From contig NC_012669.1 of the NCBI RefSeq assembly GCF_000023105.1, positions 806,001 through 870,000 of the forward strand: a DNA stretch of 64,000 nt. The letters are read 5' to 3'. The translations under genes were made by a program, and so were the position numbers. Under the pieces are notes generated by a model. That model was not told the origin of the DNA, did no database searches, and worked only from the letters and a program-made list of their open reading frames with translations. Below are positions 24,026 through 31,117 of the stretch, in pieces; the stretch's first letter is position 1; every line of letters starts with the position of its first letter. The DNA is from Beutenbergia cavernae DSM 12333. Its GTDB lineage: Bacteria; Actinomycetota; Actinomycetes; Actinomycetales; Beutenbergiaceae.

Positions 24026-24840
24026 AGCGCGGGCGGAGCGGTGAGCGGCTGTGCGGGCGGCGGGCACTCGAGGGTGGCGGGGATCTTCGCCTCGCGGAGC
24101 TCCTGGGCGACGGCGACGACCACGGCCGACGTCATGCGCCGTCCGGAGTCGGGGTCGAGCCAGAACCGGATCCGGCCGGTCATGCGCTCCACGGAGCTCC
24201 CGGTCCACACCACGTCGGGGGTCGGCGCGTCCAGGACGCCCGTGACGTTCCGGACCGCCTCCAGGACGTGCTTCTCGACGGTGCCCAGGTGCGTCACGTG
24301 CGACGTGCGGATCTCGATCTCCGACCGCAGCGCCCCGGACACCGAGTGGTTGACGATGGGGTCGGACAGCAGCTTGCCGTTCGGCACGTGGATCGTGCGT
24401 CCGTCGTTCGTGATGATGACGACGGAGCGCGCGTTCATCTCGACGACGGTGCCGACCTCGTCGTGCGTCGCGATGCGGTCGCCCAGGTGGATCGGCTTGC
24501 GCGTCTGGATGATGAGGCTTGCGCCGAAGTTGTCGGCGACGCCGCGCAGCGCGAGGACGACGACGACCGCGAGCACGATGGCGGCGGCCAGGAGGGGCTG
24601 GACCTCGGCTCCGAGCATGCTGAGCGCGATGCCGACGCCGAGGAGGATCACGAAGTACCCGGCGATGCGGGACGCCCCGGCGGCGATCTCCTCGCTGATG
24701 CCGTCGATGCGTCGCAGCAGGCGCAGCACGGTGTGCTTCGTCAGCCGGAAGAGCAGCCACGTGACCAGCAGGACGAGGACGACACCCAGCAGGGTCCAGC
24801 CGCTGATCGTGTTGAAGTCCACGAGCTCGGAGGGGTTCAC
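24022..24840 (-). CDS. MscS-family mechanosensitive channel
   Basis: A 272-residue membrane protein. Three N-terminal helices are followed by the pore-lining TM3 (I-V-L-A-V-V-V-V-L-A-L-R-G-V-A-D-N-F-G-A-S-L). The beta domain is R-K-P-I-H-L-G-D-R-I and G-T-V-V-E-M-N-A-R-S-V, and V-P-N-G-K-L-L-S-D-P-I-V-N-H is a near-invariant MscS motif. Length matches E. coli MscS. GTG at 24840 overlaps the stop of SulP-2 and the end overlaps the K+ channel start. It is expected to vent small solutes on hypo-osmotic shock. Confidence 0.92.
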   Translation of the reverse strand: MNPSELVDFNTISGWTLLGVVLVLLVTWLLFRLTKHTVLRLLRRIDGISEEIAAGASRIAGYFVILLGVGIALSMLGAEVQPLLAAAIVLAVVVVLALRGVADNFGASLIIQTRKPIHLGDRIATHDEVGTVVEMNARSVVIITNDGRTIHVPNGKLLSDPIVNHSVSGALRSEIEIRTSHVTHLGTVEKHVLEAVRNVTGVLDAPTPDVVWTGSSVERMTGRIRFWLDPDSGRRMTSAVVVAVAQELREAKIPATLECPPPAQPLTAPPAL

Positions 24841-26558
24841 GACGGTCTCGGATCTGGCGGGGACGAGTGCACGGAGGCGACGGCGTCGTCCACGGACGTG
24901 AACAGACGTTCCGCCGCGTCGGGGGAGACCTCGCGGACGACGTCGCGCACCGGGCCGATGTCGCCGGCGACGGCGAAGTCCACGCCGGACCGCTCGAGCG
25001 TCGTCGCGAGCTCCGCCAGCATCGTCGCGGCGGTGACGTCGGTGAACGGCGTCGTCTGCCCGTCCAGCACGACGAGCCGGACCTCGGGCGTGACGAGCGC
25101 GAGGATCTCCTCCTTGACGTGGTCGGAGTTCGCGAAGAAGAGGCCGGACTCGACGCGGACGACGACGACGTCCGGAACGGTCGGTGAGTCAGGGTGCCGG
25201 GCGGCGTCGAGCCACAGTCCGCCGACCCGCGTGAGGCGGCGCACCTTCGCTCGTGACGCGCGGTACAGCAGCAGGACCAACGAGCAGATGATGCCGACGA
25301 CGAGGCCGGGCAGCGTGTCGAGCACGAGCACGCCGATCATCGCGACGACGGCGGCGATGAAGTCCGCCCGCGCCGCGACGCCGTACGACCCGGCGAGCCG
25401 CGCGCTCCACACCCGGTAGAGGCGCGCGAGCGACTTCACGTCCACGAGCTCGATGACCGCGGCGATGACGACGGCGGCCAGCACCGCGTCGGGCAGGGAC
25501 TCGAAGAGGGGGGTGAGGACGAGCAGCGTGACGACGCAGAGCACCGCCACCACGAGGCCGCTCAGCTGCGACTTCGCCCCGGCGGAGCCGTTCACCGCGG
25601 TCTTCGAGAGGCTGCCGTTGACGACCATGCCGGACGCCAGCCCGGACGCGGCGTTCGCGGCCCCGAGGCCGAGCAGCTCTCGGTTGGCGTCGACGTCGTA
25701 GCCCGCCTTGGCCGCGTACGTCTTGGCGGCGCCGAGGCCCTCCGCGAACCCGACGAGCAGCACCCCGAGGGCGGGAGCCGCCAGCTGCCCGTACATCGAC
25801 CAGTCGTCGGTGGGCAGCCCGAGGCTCGGCAGGCCGGGGTCGATGTGTCCGACGATGTCGAGCCGGTCCTCCCACTGCAGCGCGTTGACGAGCACGATCC
25901 CGACGACGACGGCCGCGAGCGAGGCCGGCACCACCGGGGCCCACTTCTTGAGCGCGAACACGAGCACCAGGGCGCCGATCCCGACGGCGCACGTCAGGGG
26001 ACTCAGCTGCCCGAGCTGCCCGAGGATCGTGGCGACCCTCGAGAAGAAGCCCTCGCCGCCGCCATCGACCCCGAGCAGGTGAGGCACCTGGCCGATGATG
26101 ATCGTGAGCGCGAGCCCCACGATGAAGCCCTTGAGGACGGGCTCGGAGATGAACGCGGCGAGGAACCCGAGGCGCAGGAGGCCGGCCAGGATGCCGGCGA
26201 CGCCGGTCATGATCGCCAGCACGGTCGTCATCACGATGTACGTGCTCGTGTCGCCGCCCGCGAGCGGCGCGATCGTGGCGGCCGAGAGCGCGGCCGTGGC
26301 GGACATCGGCCCGACCACGAGGTGCCGGCTCGACCCGAACGCCGCGTACGCGATGAGCGCCGGGACGGCCGCGTACAGGCCGACCACGGGTGGGACGCCG
26401 GCGATGGTGGCGTACGCGAACGCCTCCGGCACCAGGACGGCCCAGACGGTGAGCCCGGCGATGACGTCGGGACGGATGTTCGTTCGCCGGTACCCCTGGA
26501 AGGACCCGAAGAACAGCGGGGTCTTCGTGGCGGCGGGTGCTGCTGGGGCGGCGGTCAC
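24837..26558 (-). CDS. SulP-family anion transporter with STAS domain (2)
   Basis: A 573-residue membrane transporter. The core has V-P-E-A-F-A-Y-A-T-I-A-G-V-P-P-V-V-G-L-Y, then D-V-D-A-N-R-E-L-L-G-L-G-A-A-N and about 12 helices. The C-terminal STAS domain (about 445-565) has L-V-V-L-D-G-Q-T-T-P-F-T-D-V-T-A. It differs clearly from SulP-1 and SulP-3, so the three are old paralogues. GTG at 26558 overlaps the stop of the upstream membrane-protein gene. It lies in the same coupled operon as MscS and the K+ channel. Anion and direction are unknown. Confidence 0.9.
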   Translation of the reverse strand: MTAAPAAPAATKTPLFFGSFQGYRRTNIRPDVIAGLTVWAVLVPEAFAYATIAGVPPVVGLYAAVPALIAYAAFGSSRHLVVGPMSATAALSAATIAPLAGGDTSTYIVMTTVLAIMTGVAGILAGLLRLGFLAAFISEPVLKGFIVGLALTIIIGQVPHLLGVDGGGEGFFSRVATILGQLGQLSPLTCAVGIGALVLVFALKKWAPVVPASLAAVVVGIVLVNALQWEDRLDIVGHIDPGLPSLGLPTDDWSMYGQLAAPALGVLLVGFAEGLGAAKTYAAKAGYDVDANRELLGLGAANAASGLASGMVVNGSLSKTAVNGSAGAKSQLSGLVVAVLCVVTLLVLTPLFESLPDAVLAAVVIAAVIELVDVKSLARLYRVWSARLAGSYGVAARADFIAAVVAMIGVLVLDTLPGLVVGIICSLVLLLYRASRAKVRRLTRVGGLWLDAARHPDSPTVPDVVVVRVESGLFFANSDHVKEEILALVTPEVRLVVLDGQTTPFTDVTAATMLAELATTLERSGVDFAVAGDIGPVRDVVREVSPDAAERLFTSVDDAVASVHSSPPDPRPS

Positions 26559-27259
26559 GCGATCTCCCGTCGTTCGACGGTGCGGCGGAACAGGATGATG
26601 AGGGACACCACGGCGACCCAGACGGGGACCACCAGCACGACGATGCGAGCGTAGGTGAGCACGATCAGCAGGAGCGCGGCGGCCACGTACCCGAACCACA
26701 CGAGCCAGCGGGGGAACAGCCCGGTCCGGACTCCGCGCGCCGTGCTCACGAGGATGAGAACGGCGGCGACCCGGAACGCGTAGATCATGAGCAGCGCCTC
26801 GCCGTACACGGTCATCGTGCGGGTCTGCTCGACGAACTCGGCCGCGTCGTCGCCGTTCCCGACCCGGACCGCAGCGACGGCGGCGACGGCCGCGGCCGCA
26901 GCGACGAACATCATCGCGACGAACAGGATCCCGGCGGCGAGCTGGACCGTCGCGAGGAGCGCGTCCTCCTTCAGGGCGATCTGGCTGATCCGGTGCCGGG
27001 TGGCGGCGAGGAACCAGATGAAGCAGATGCCGGCGAACGGGACGAGGTACCCGCCGGCCACGATGAGCGCCGTGCCGCCCGACCCGCGGTAGTACTCCAG
27101 GAGGACGTCGGCGTCCGCCCCCTCCCCGGGGCGGTGATCGAGCAGCATGAAGCCGACGGTGAACAGCACGGCGAAGCCCAGGCCCGCGATCGCTGCCCCG
27201 GACCCCTGGAACCGCACGCGTGGCGCCGGCCGCCCGGGCGGCACCGCCTCTGCTGCCAC
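26555..27259 (-). CDS. Uncharacterised six-helix membrane protein
   Basis: A 234-residue protein with six clear hydrophobic helices (for example I-A-G-L-G-F-A-V-L-F-T-V-G-F, L-L-A-T-V-Q-L-A-A-G-I-L-F-V-A and a very hydrophobic C-terminal pair). Short charged loops include a D-H-R-P-G-E-G-A-D-A-D segment between helices 1 and 2. I do not recognise a family. It starts with GTG 12 bp after the DUF7144-like gene, and its stop overlaps the SulP-2 start, so it belongs to the same operon. It may be an accessory subunit, but nothing in the sequence proves that. Confidence 0.8.
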   Translation of the reverse strand: MAAEAVPPGRPAPRVRFQGSGAAIAGLGFAVLFTVGFMLLDHRPGEGADADVLLEYYRGSGGTALIVAGGYLVPFAGICFIWFLAATRHRISQIALKEDALLATVQLAAGILFVAMMFVAAAAAVAAVAAVRVGNGDDAAEFVEQTRTMTVYGEALLMIYAFRVAAVLILVSTARGVRTGLFPRWLVWFGYVAAALLLIVLTYARIVVLVVPVWVAVVSLIILFRRTVERREIA

Positions 27260-27271
27260 GTCGGCGACCCC

Positions 27272-27667
27272 TCAGGCCTCGCGCGCCTCGTGCCCGTGCA
27301 CGACGAGGGCCCACAGCACCAGGAGGTCGATCGCGATGACGATGATCGACCACCACGGCTGCACCGGGAGCCACACGAACTGCGCGATGAGGTTCAGCGT
27401 GACCAGGACGATCGCGCCGACGCGCGCCCAGGTCTGGCCCGCCATCACGCAGATGCCGACGAGGACGAGGAGCACCCCGAGGATCAGGTGCGTCCAGCCC
27501 CAGCCCTGCACGTCCAGCACCACGAGGCTGGCGCCGGCGTCGACGACGGCGTTGTCCGGCCCCAGCACGGCAGCGAAGCCGTAGAGCACGTTGAGGACGC
27601 CGGAGGTGAGGATCATGAGGCCGGCGAACCAGATCCAACCGACCCATGCGGTGACGCGCCTGGCCAT
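27272..27667 (-). CDS. DUF7144-type four-helix membrane protein
   Basis: A 131-residue protein made almost entirely of four transmembrane helices (W-V-G-W-I-W-F-A-G-L-M-I-L-T, W-T-H-L-I-L-G-V-L-L-V-L-V-G, A-R-V-G-A-I-V-L-V-T-L-N-L-I and I-I-V-I-A-I-D-L-L-V-L-W-A-L). It matches the actinobacterial family annotated DUF7144, function unknown. The ATG at 27667 has an AAGGAGA Shine-Dalgarno. A 19-bp imperfect palindrome lies about 75 bp upstream. Confidence 0.8.
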   Translation of the reverse strand: MARRVTAWVGWIWFAGLMILTSGVLNVLYGFAAVLGPDNAVVDAGASLVVLDVQGWGWTHLILGVLLVLVGICVMAGQTWARVGAIVLVTLNLIAQFVWLPVQPWWSIIVIAIDLLVLWALVVHGHEAREA

Positions 27668-27742
27668 GGCGACTCTCCTTGTCTCGGGCAGCGTGCGGGC
27701 ACGGCTGCGTGGGGCCAGCGTGGCGCGCCCGCCTTCTACTCG

Positions 27743-27761
27743 CATCACCCGGACCGGATGA
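27743..27761 (-). promoter_or_regulatory. Imperfect palindrome ATCACCCGGACCGGATGAT, possible relative of the sulfatase operator
   Basis: ATCA-CCCGG-A-CCGG-ATGAT pairs except for two positions and shares the ATCACCCG half-site of the 17-bp palindrome. It lies upstream of the DUF7144-like gene. A further GGATCACCCG half-site (minus strand) lies upstream of the 26-residue leader ORF near 28465-28475. Confidence 0.3.
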
Positions 27762-27814
27762 TCCGGGGCGGCGGTCCGACTCAGGAGGTCTCGGAGCGCG
27801 GCTGTGACCCGCCG

Positions 27815-28351
27815 TCAGCTCACAGGAGCTCGCCCGAGCTCGGCGTGAGCCGAGCGCTGGATCCGCAGCCGTGGCCAGCGGAGCCGTGGGCGCTCGTCGC
27901 GAAGCCGCCAGGCCAGCGTGCCGGTGATGGCGAGCATGATCGGCGCCGTCGCCCACTCGCGGACCGGATCCGTGCTGACGACCTGGGTGGCGACCGCGCC
28001 GAGGAGGATCGCCGCCAGCAGGCTGCAGCCCCAGAACTGGGACCGTCGGTCGGGGGCGACGAGCAGGACGGCGGCGAGCAGCTCGCCCGCCCCGACCAGG
28101 AGCCGGAAGCCGCGACCCAGGAGCGGGGACCGACGGACGGGAACGACCAGCAGGACCGCGGCGAGCAGCTCGCCCGCCCCGGCCACCAGGCGGAACCACG
28201 ACGGAAGGCCCCACTCCACGAGCCTCCCGGCGGACGGACCGCCGAGGAACGCGTCGCCGGGCACGATCGTCGCGACAGCGCCGACGGCGAACCAGGCCGC
28301 GAGAAGCCACCACAGCACGGTCCGCACCGCCGATCCGCGCGCTGTGATCAC
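27815..28351 (-). CDS. DoxX-like membrane protein with internal tandem duplication
   Basis: A 178-residue membrane protein resembling DoxX/DoxD-like small proteins (W-F-R-L-V-A-G-A-G-E-L-L-A-A-V-L-L-V). Residues 53-81 and 82-108 are tandem copies of one helix-containing unit of 29 residues, also visible in the DNA at 28195-28109 and 28108-28030. This gives one extra helix compared with the usual four. GTG at 28351 is chosen because it overlaps the stop of an upstream 26-residue ORF (GTGA). A GTG at 28369 in the same frame is possible. It is the first full gene of the minus-strand membrane-protein operon and is divergent from the LysR gene. Confidence 0.72.
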   Translation of the reverse strand: MITARGSAVRTVLWWLLAAWFAVGAVATIVPGDAFLGGPSAGRLVEWGLPSWFRLVAGAGELLAAVLLVVPVRRSPLLGRGFRLLVGAGELLAAVLLVAPDRRSQFWGCSLLAAILLGAVATQVVSTDPVREWATAPIMLAITGTLAWRLRDERPRLRWPRLRIQRSAHAELGRAPVS

Positions 28352-28428
28352 GGCGCGGCGACCTTCCACGGGTGGCCGTCCGGAGCCGCGGTGAACAGCG
28401 GCTGGCCCCGCTCGATGGTGAGGTCCAC
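28348..28428 (-). CDS. 26-residue small ORF coupled to the DoxX-like gene
   Basis: It starts at a GTG with AGGAG 7 nt upstream and runs 26 codons (M-D-L-T-I-E-R-G-Q-P-L-F-T ... W-K-V-A-A-P). It stops in TGA overlapping the DoxX-like GTG. Nearly all third codon positions are G or C, as in real genes here. It may be a leader that sets translation of the operon, or a small protein in its own right. No homologue is recognised. Confidence 0.45.
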   Translation of the reverse strand: MDLTIERGQPLFTAAPDGHPWKVAAP

Positions 28429-28531
28429 GATGACTCCTGTGACTCGGGTCGAACGGCCCCCTCGGATCGGGTGATCCCGGATCTCACGATCCGTCCGCGC
28501 ACCGGGGTGCATCAAGGTCGGATCCGGTACG

Positions 28532-28557
28532 GTCCGATAACCCTGGGGTTATCGGAC
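28532..28557 (+). promoter_or_regulatory. Inverted repeat in the LysR/DoxX divergent promoter region
   Basis: GTCCGATAACC and GGTTATCGGAC form perfect 11-bp arms around CTGG. It ends just before the LysR Shine-Dalgarno, so it probably overlaps the lysR promoter and acts as an autoregulatory LysR site. Confidence 0.6.
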
Positions 28558-28569
28558 GGAGGTGGCGCC

Positions 28570-29478
28570 ATGGAGCTGCGGGACATCGAGATCTTCCTGA
28601 CGCTGGCCGACGAGCTGCACTTCGGCCGGACAGCCGAGCGTCTCCACGTCTCCCAGGCGCGGGTGAGCCAGGCGATCAAGCAGCAGGAGCGCCGGCTCGG
28701 CGGCGCGCTGTTCGAGCGGACGAGCCGCAGGGTGAGCCTCACGCCGCTCGGTGAGCAGCTCCGGGACGACCTCCGGGTCGGGTACGACGCGATCAAGGCC
28801 GGGATCGCCCGAGCCGGGTCGGTCGCCGGAGGCGTCGGCGGCGAGCTCCGCCTCGGCGTCATGGGCAACGACGCCTTCCAGTTCTTCCACGTCCTCGACC
28901 GCTTCGAGGCCGACAACCCGGGCTGCTCGGTCTCCCTGCACGAGACCCACTTCAGCGACGCCTTCGCCGCGTTGCGTCGCGAGGAGCTCGACGTGCTGGC
29001 CGTGTGGCGACCGGTGCGGGAGCCGGACCTCGTGGAGGGCCCGCCGGTGTTCCGTGCGGGGCGCGTCCTGGTGGTGTGGTCGGGCCACGAGCTGGCGGCA
29101 CATGAGGCGGTGTCCCTGGAGGACGTGGCCGACCACGTCCGGATCGACCCGCACGCAGGTCCCGAGTACTGGATCGACGCGATGCTCCCGCGCGTCACGC
29201 CGAGCGGCCGGGTGATCCCGCGGCGCGGCCCGCGACCGACGACGTTCCACGAGATCCTGGGACTGGTGGCGAGCCGGCAGTGCGTGACGCTCGCCGGCGC
29301 CCAGGCGGCGCTCTACAGCGCCCATCCGGGTGTGGTGTTCGTGCCGGTCGCCGACGCTCCGCTGCTGACCTGGGTGCTGACGTGGAGGGCGCAGGCGGAG
29401 ACGCCGCTCGTCCGCGCGCTCGCCCGGGCGGCCCGCGAGGTCGGACCGCTCGGCCCGGCCGACCTCAGAACTCCGTGA
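28570..29478 (+). CDS. LysR-family transcriptional regulator
   Basis: A 302-residue protein. The N-terminal winged helix-turn-helix (residues 1-60) has E-I-F-L-T-L-A-D-E-L-H-F-G-R-T-A-E-R-L and S-Q-A-R-V-S-Q-A-I-K-Q-Q-E-R-R-L-G. A substrate-binding domain from about residue 90 senses an unknown effector. The ATG at 28570 has a GGAGGTGG Shine-Dalgarno. It is divergent from the DoxX-like operon, which is its most likely target together with itself, through the 26-bp inverted repeat between them. Its 3' end overlaps the convergent 77-residue gene by 14 bp. Confidence 0.9.
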   Translation: MELRDIEIFLTLADELHFGRTAERLHVSQARVSQAIKQQERRLGGALFERTSRRVSLTPLGEQLRDDLRVGYDAIKAGIARAGSVAGGVGGELRLGVMGNDAFQFFHVLDRFEADNPGCSVSLHETHFSDAFAALRREELDVLAVWRPVREPDLVEGPPVFRAGRVLVVWSGHELAAHEAVSLEDVADHVRIDPHAGPEYWIDAMLPRVTPSGRVIPRRGPRPTTFHEILGLVASRQCVTLAGAQAALYSAHPGVVFVPVADAPLLTWVLTWRAQAETPLVRALARAAREVGPLGPADLRTP

Positions 29479-29698
29479 CGTCCGGTACTGATCGCATCGC
29501 GACGATGCGCACGCCGAGGTCGTGCAGGAGGGCGACGACGCCTGTCAGTGCGGCGGCGTCGCGCACGCGGCAGTGGAGCAGCGTGTCCGCCGCGACCTGT
29601 CCGCGCTCGCCAGCGCCTGCGTCCGCCACCGTCACGTCGGCGAACTCGCCGAGATGACCCACGTCGACGGCGCCGCGAACCTGGACCTCGTACAGCAC
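29465..29698 (-). CDS. Small uncharacterised protein (77 residues)
   Basis: GTG at 29698 has a strong GAGGGGAGG Shine-Dalgarno 5-6 nt upstream, which picks this start from a longer open frame. The sequence alternates strands and helices (L-Y-E-V-Q-V-R-G-A-V-D, later L-L-H-D-L-G-V-R-I-V-A-M-R-S-V). It looks like a small ferredoxin-like alpha/beta fold of the kind seen in regulatory domains. No family is recognised. It is convergent with, and overlaps, the LysR 3' end. A sulfatase-type palindrome lies about 50 bp upstream and may serve this gene as well as the plus-strand Sap-type gene. Confidence 0.6.
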   Translation of the reverse strand: MLYEVQVRGAVDVGHLGEFADVTVADAGAGERGQVAADTLLHCRVRDAAALTGVVALLHDLGVRIVAMRSVPDVTEF

Positions 29699-29745
29699 AG
29701 GGCCTCCCCTCGGGTCCAGGGTCCGCCGGCCGACGTCCGCTGACG

Positions 29746-29762
29746 TCACCCGCGGCGGGTGA
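29746..29762 (+). promoter_or_regulatory. 17-bp palindrome TCACCCGCGGCGGGTGA
   Basis: One base different from the copies at 2756 and 32117, and fully symmetric at the outer half-sites. It is centred about 43 bp before the predicted transcription start of the Sap-type gene, a usual activator position, and faces the minus-strand 77-residue gene on the other side. Confidence 0.65.
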
Positions 29763-29784
29763 TGCTTCGCGCCGGCCGCGGCGT

Positions 29785-29790
29785 CATCCT
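29785..29790 (+). promoter_or_regulatory. Candidate -10 box (CATCCT) for leaderless Sap-type gene
   Basis: The hexamer ends 6 nt before the ATG at 29797. No Shine-Dalgarno is present. Confidence 0.35.
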
Positions 29791-29796
29791 CGACGC

Positions 29797-30468
29797 ATGG
29801 GATCAGCCATCGGTGCATCGCTGCCGATCGCCGTCGGCGTGCTCGTCAGTCCAATGCCGATCGTCGCAGTCGTCCTCATGCTCGTGACGAAGCGCGCGAG
29901 ATCGAACGCCTTCAGCTTCCTGCTGGGCTGGGTCGTGGGTGTCGCGCTCGTCGGCACCCTGGTGATCCTGCTCATGGGCGGCGCGGCGGACTCCGACGAC
30001 GGCGGCACACCGCTCTGGGCGGCGATCGTCAAGATCGTGCTCGGCGTGGGTCTGCTCCTGCTGGCGCTCAAGCAGTGGCGTGGGCGACCGAAGCGGGGGG
30101 AGGAGCCTCCCGCGCCGCGCTGGATGGCGGCGATCGAGGGCTTCACCCCGCCGAAGGCGTTCGGCCTGGCGTTCCTGCTCGGGGCGATCAACCCCAAGAA
30201 CCTGCTGCTCGTCGTCTCCGGCGCCGCTGCCATCGTCTCGGCCACGTCGGAGCGGTCCGACCAGTTCGTGGCGCTCGCGGTGTTCGTGGTCGTGGCGACG
30301 ATCGGGGTGGCGGCCCCGGTCGTCGTCTACCTCGCGATGGGCACGCGCGCGGGCGCCGTGCTGGACGACCTCAAGCACTGGATGGTCCAGAACAACGCCG
30401 CGATCATGACCGTCCTGCTCCTGGTCCTCGGCATGAAGATGATCGGCGACGGGATCGGCGCCCTCTGA
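29797..30468 (+). CDS. GAP/Sap (SfLAP)-family membrane protein
   Basis: A 223-residue membrane protein with six helices in a LysE-like layout: S-L-P-I-A-V-G-V-L-V-S-P-M-P-I-V, F-S-F-L-L-G-W-V-V-G-V-A, and the diagnostic F-L-L-G-A-I-N-P-K-N-L-L-L. It fits the family of mycobacterial Sap (sulfolipid-1-addressing protein), which helps export sulfated or glycosylated lipids. In this sulfatase context an export role for a sulfated or related compound is attractive but unproven. The ATG at 29797 is probably leaderless. The 17-bp palindrome upstream links it to the sulfatase regulon. Confidence 0.82.
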   Translation: MGSAIGASLPIAVGVLVSPMPIVAVVLMLVTKRARSNAFSFLLGWVVGVALVGTLVILLMGGAADSDDGGTPLWAAIVKIVLGVGLLLLALKQWRGRPKRGEEPPAPRWMAAIEGFTPPKAFGLAFLLGAINPKNLLLVVSGAAAIVSATSERSDQFVALAVFVVVATIGVAAPVVVYLAMGTRAGAVLDDLKHWMVQNNAAIMTVLLLVLGMKMIGDGIGAL

Positions 30469-30525
30469 GCCTCGGCGCCCTCCGGCGTCATCTACCTGTT
30501 CACCACGAGAGAGGACGTACCCCGG

Positions 30526-31023
30526 ATGGCCACCCTGAGCGTGTGGAAGTTCGACTCCCCGGACGGCGCCGCGAACGCTGAGAGCGCGCTGGAGGTGCTC
30601 TCGAAGCAGGAGCTCGTCACGATCCACGACGCGGCGACCGTGTCGTGGGAGCAGGGCAAGAACAAGCCGAAGACCAAGCAGCGCACCTCGGCCACAGGGA
30701 TCGGCGCTCTCGGCGGCGCGTTCTGGGGTTTCCTGTTCGGACTGATCTTCTTCGTGCCGCTGCTCGGCGCCGCGCTCGGCGCGGGCTTCGGCGCGCTCGG
30801 CGGATCGCTGACGGACGTGGGCATCGACGACGACTTCATCGGGTCGGTGCGCAGCAACGTCGTGCCCGGCACGTCGGCGCTGTTCATCCTCACGTCGGAC
30901 GCCGTCGTCGACAAGATCCGCGCGAGCCTCGAGAGCCAGGGGATCCACGGGACCCTGCTGCAGACCAACCTGTCGGCGAACCAGGAGGAAGCCCTCCGGC
31001 ACGCGTTCGGGCAGGACGCCTGA
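30526..31023 (+). CDS. Small membrane protein with glycine-rich hydrophobic core (DUF1269-like)
   Basis: A 165-residue protein. A soluble beta/alpha N-terminal part (V-W-K-F-D-S-P-D-G-A) is followed by a glycine-rich double-hydrophobic region (G-A-L-G-G-A-F-W-G-F-L-F-G-L-I-F-F). A C-terminal soluble part (T-S-A-L-F-I-L-T-S-D-A-V-V-D-K) follows. The layout is that of the DUF1269 group of glycine-zipper-like proteins. Function unknown. It lies 57 bp after the Sap-type gene on the same strand, with GAGAGGA upstream of the ATG, and probably shares that gene's transcript. Confidence 0.78.
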   Translation: MATLSVWKFDSPDGAANAESALEVLSKQELVTIHDAATVSWEQGKNKPKTKQRTSATGIGALGGAFWGFLFGLIFFVPLLGAALGAGFGALGGSLTDVGIDDDFIGSVRSNVVPGTSALFILTSDAVVDKIRASLESQGIHGTLLQTNLSANQEEALRHAFGQDA

Positions 31024-31045
31024 CAGACGGGCATCGAGCGCGCCG

Positions 31046-31051
31046 TATGGT
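31046..31051 (+). promoter_or_regulatory. Candidate -10 box (TATGGT) for the FGE leader ORF
   Basis: TATGGT ends 6 nt before the ATG of the 19-residue leader ORF at 31058, so the leader itself looks leaderless. Confidence 0.45.
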
Positions 31052-31057
31052 GAGCCG

Positions 31058-31117
31058 ATGAGCGCCACGCGAGACTCCGACAGCGAGGCACGAGCGCAGG
31101 AGGATCGCGACCGATGA
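31058..31117 (+). CDS. 19-residue leader ORF coupled to the FGE gene
   Basis: It encodes MSATRDSDSEARAQEDRDR. The TGA overlaps the ATG of the FGE gene and the AGGAGG Shine-Dalgarno of FGE is inside the leader. It has the same length and the same second half as the leader of the PrsW-type gene at 20891-20950. It probably couples FGE translation to translation of the leader. A weaker echo (reading R-E-Q-R-E-D-R-D-Q) lies before arylsulfatase 3 near 34620-34655. Confidence 0.55.
   Translation: MSATRDSDSEARAQEDRDR

Noticed and set aside
28348-28428. Frameshifted N-terminus of the DoxX-like protein
   Set aside because: The small ORF has its own Shine-Dalgarno and a GTGA overlap, and the DoxX-like protein is complete without it. 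Coupling explains the layout better.
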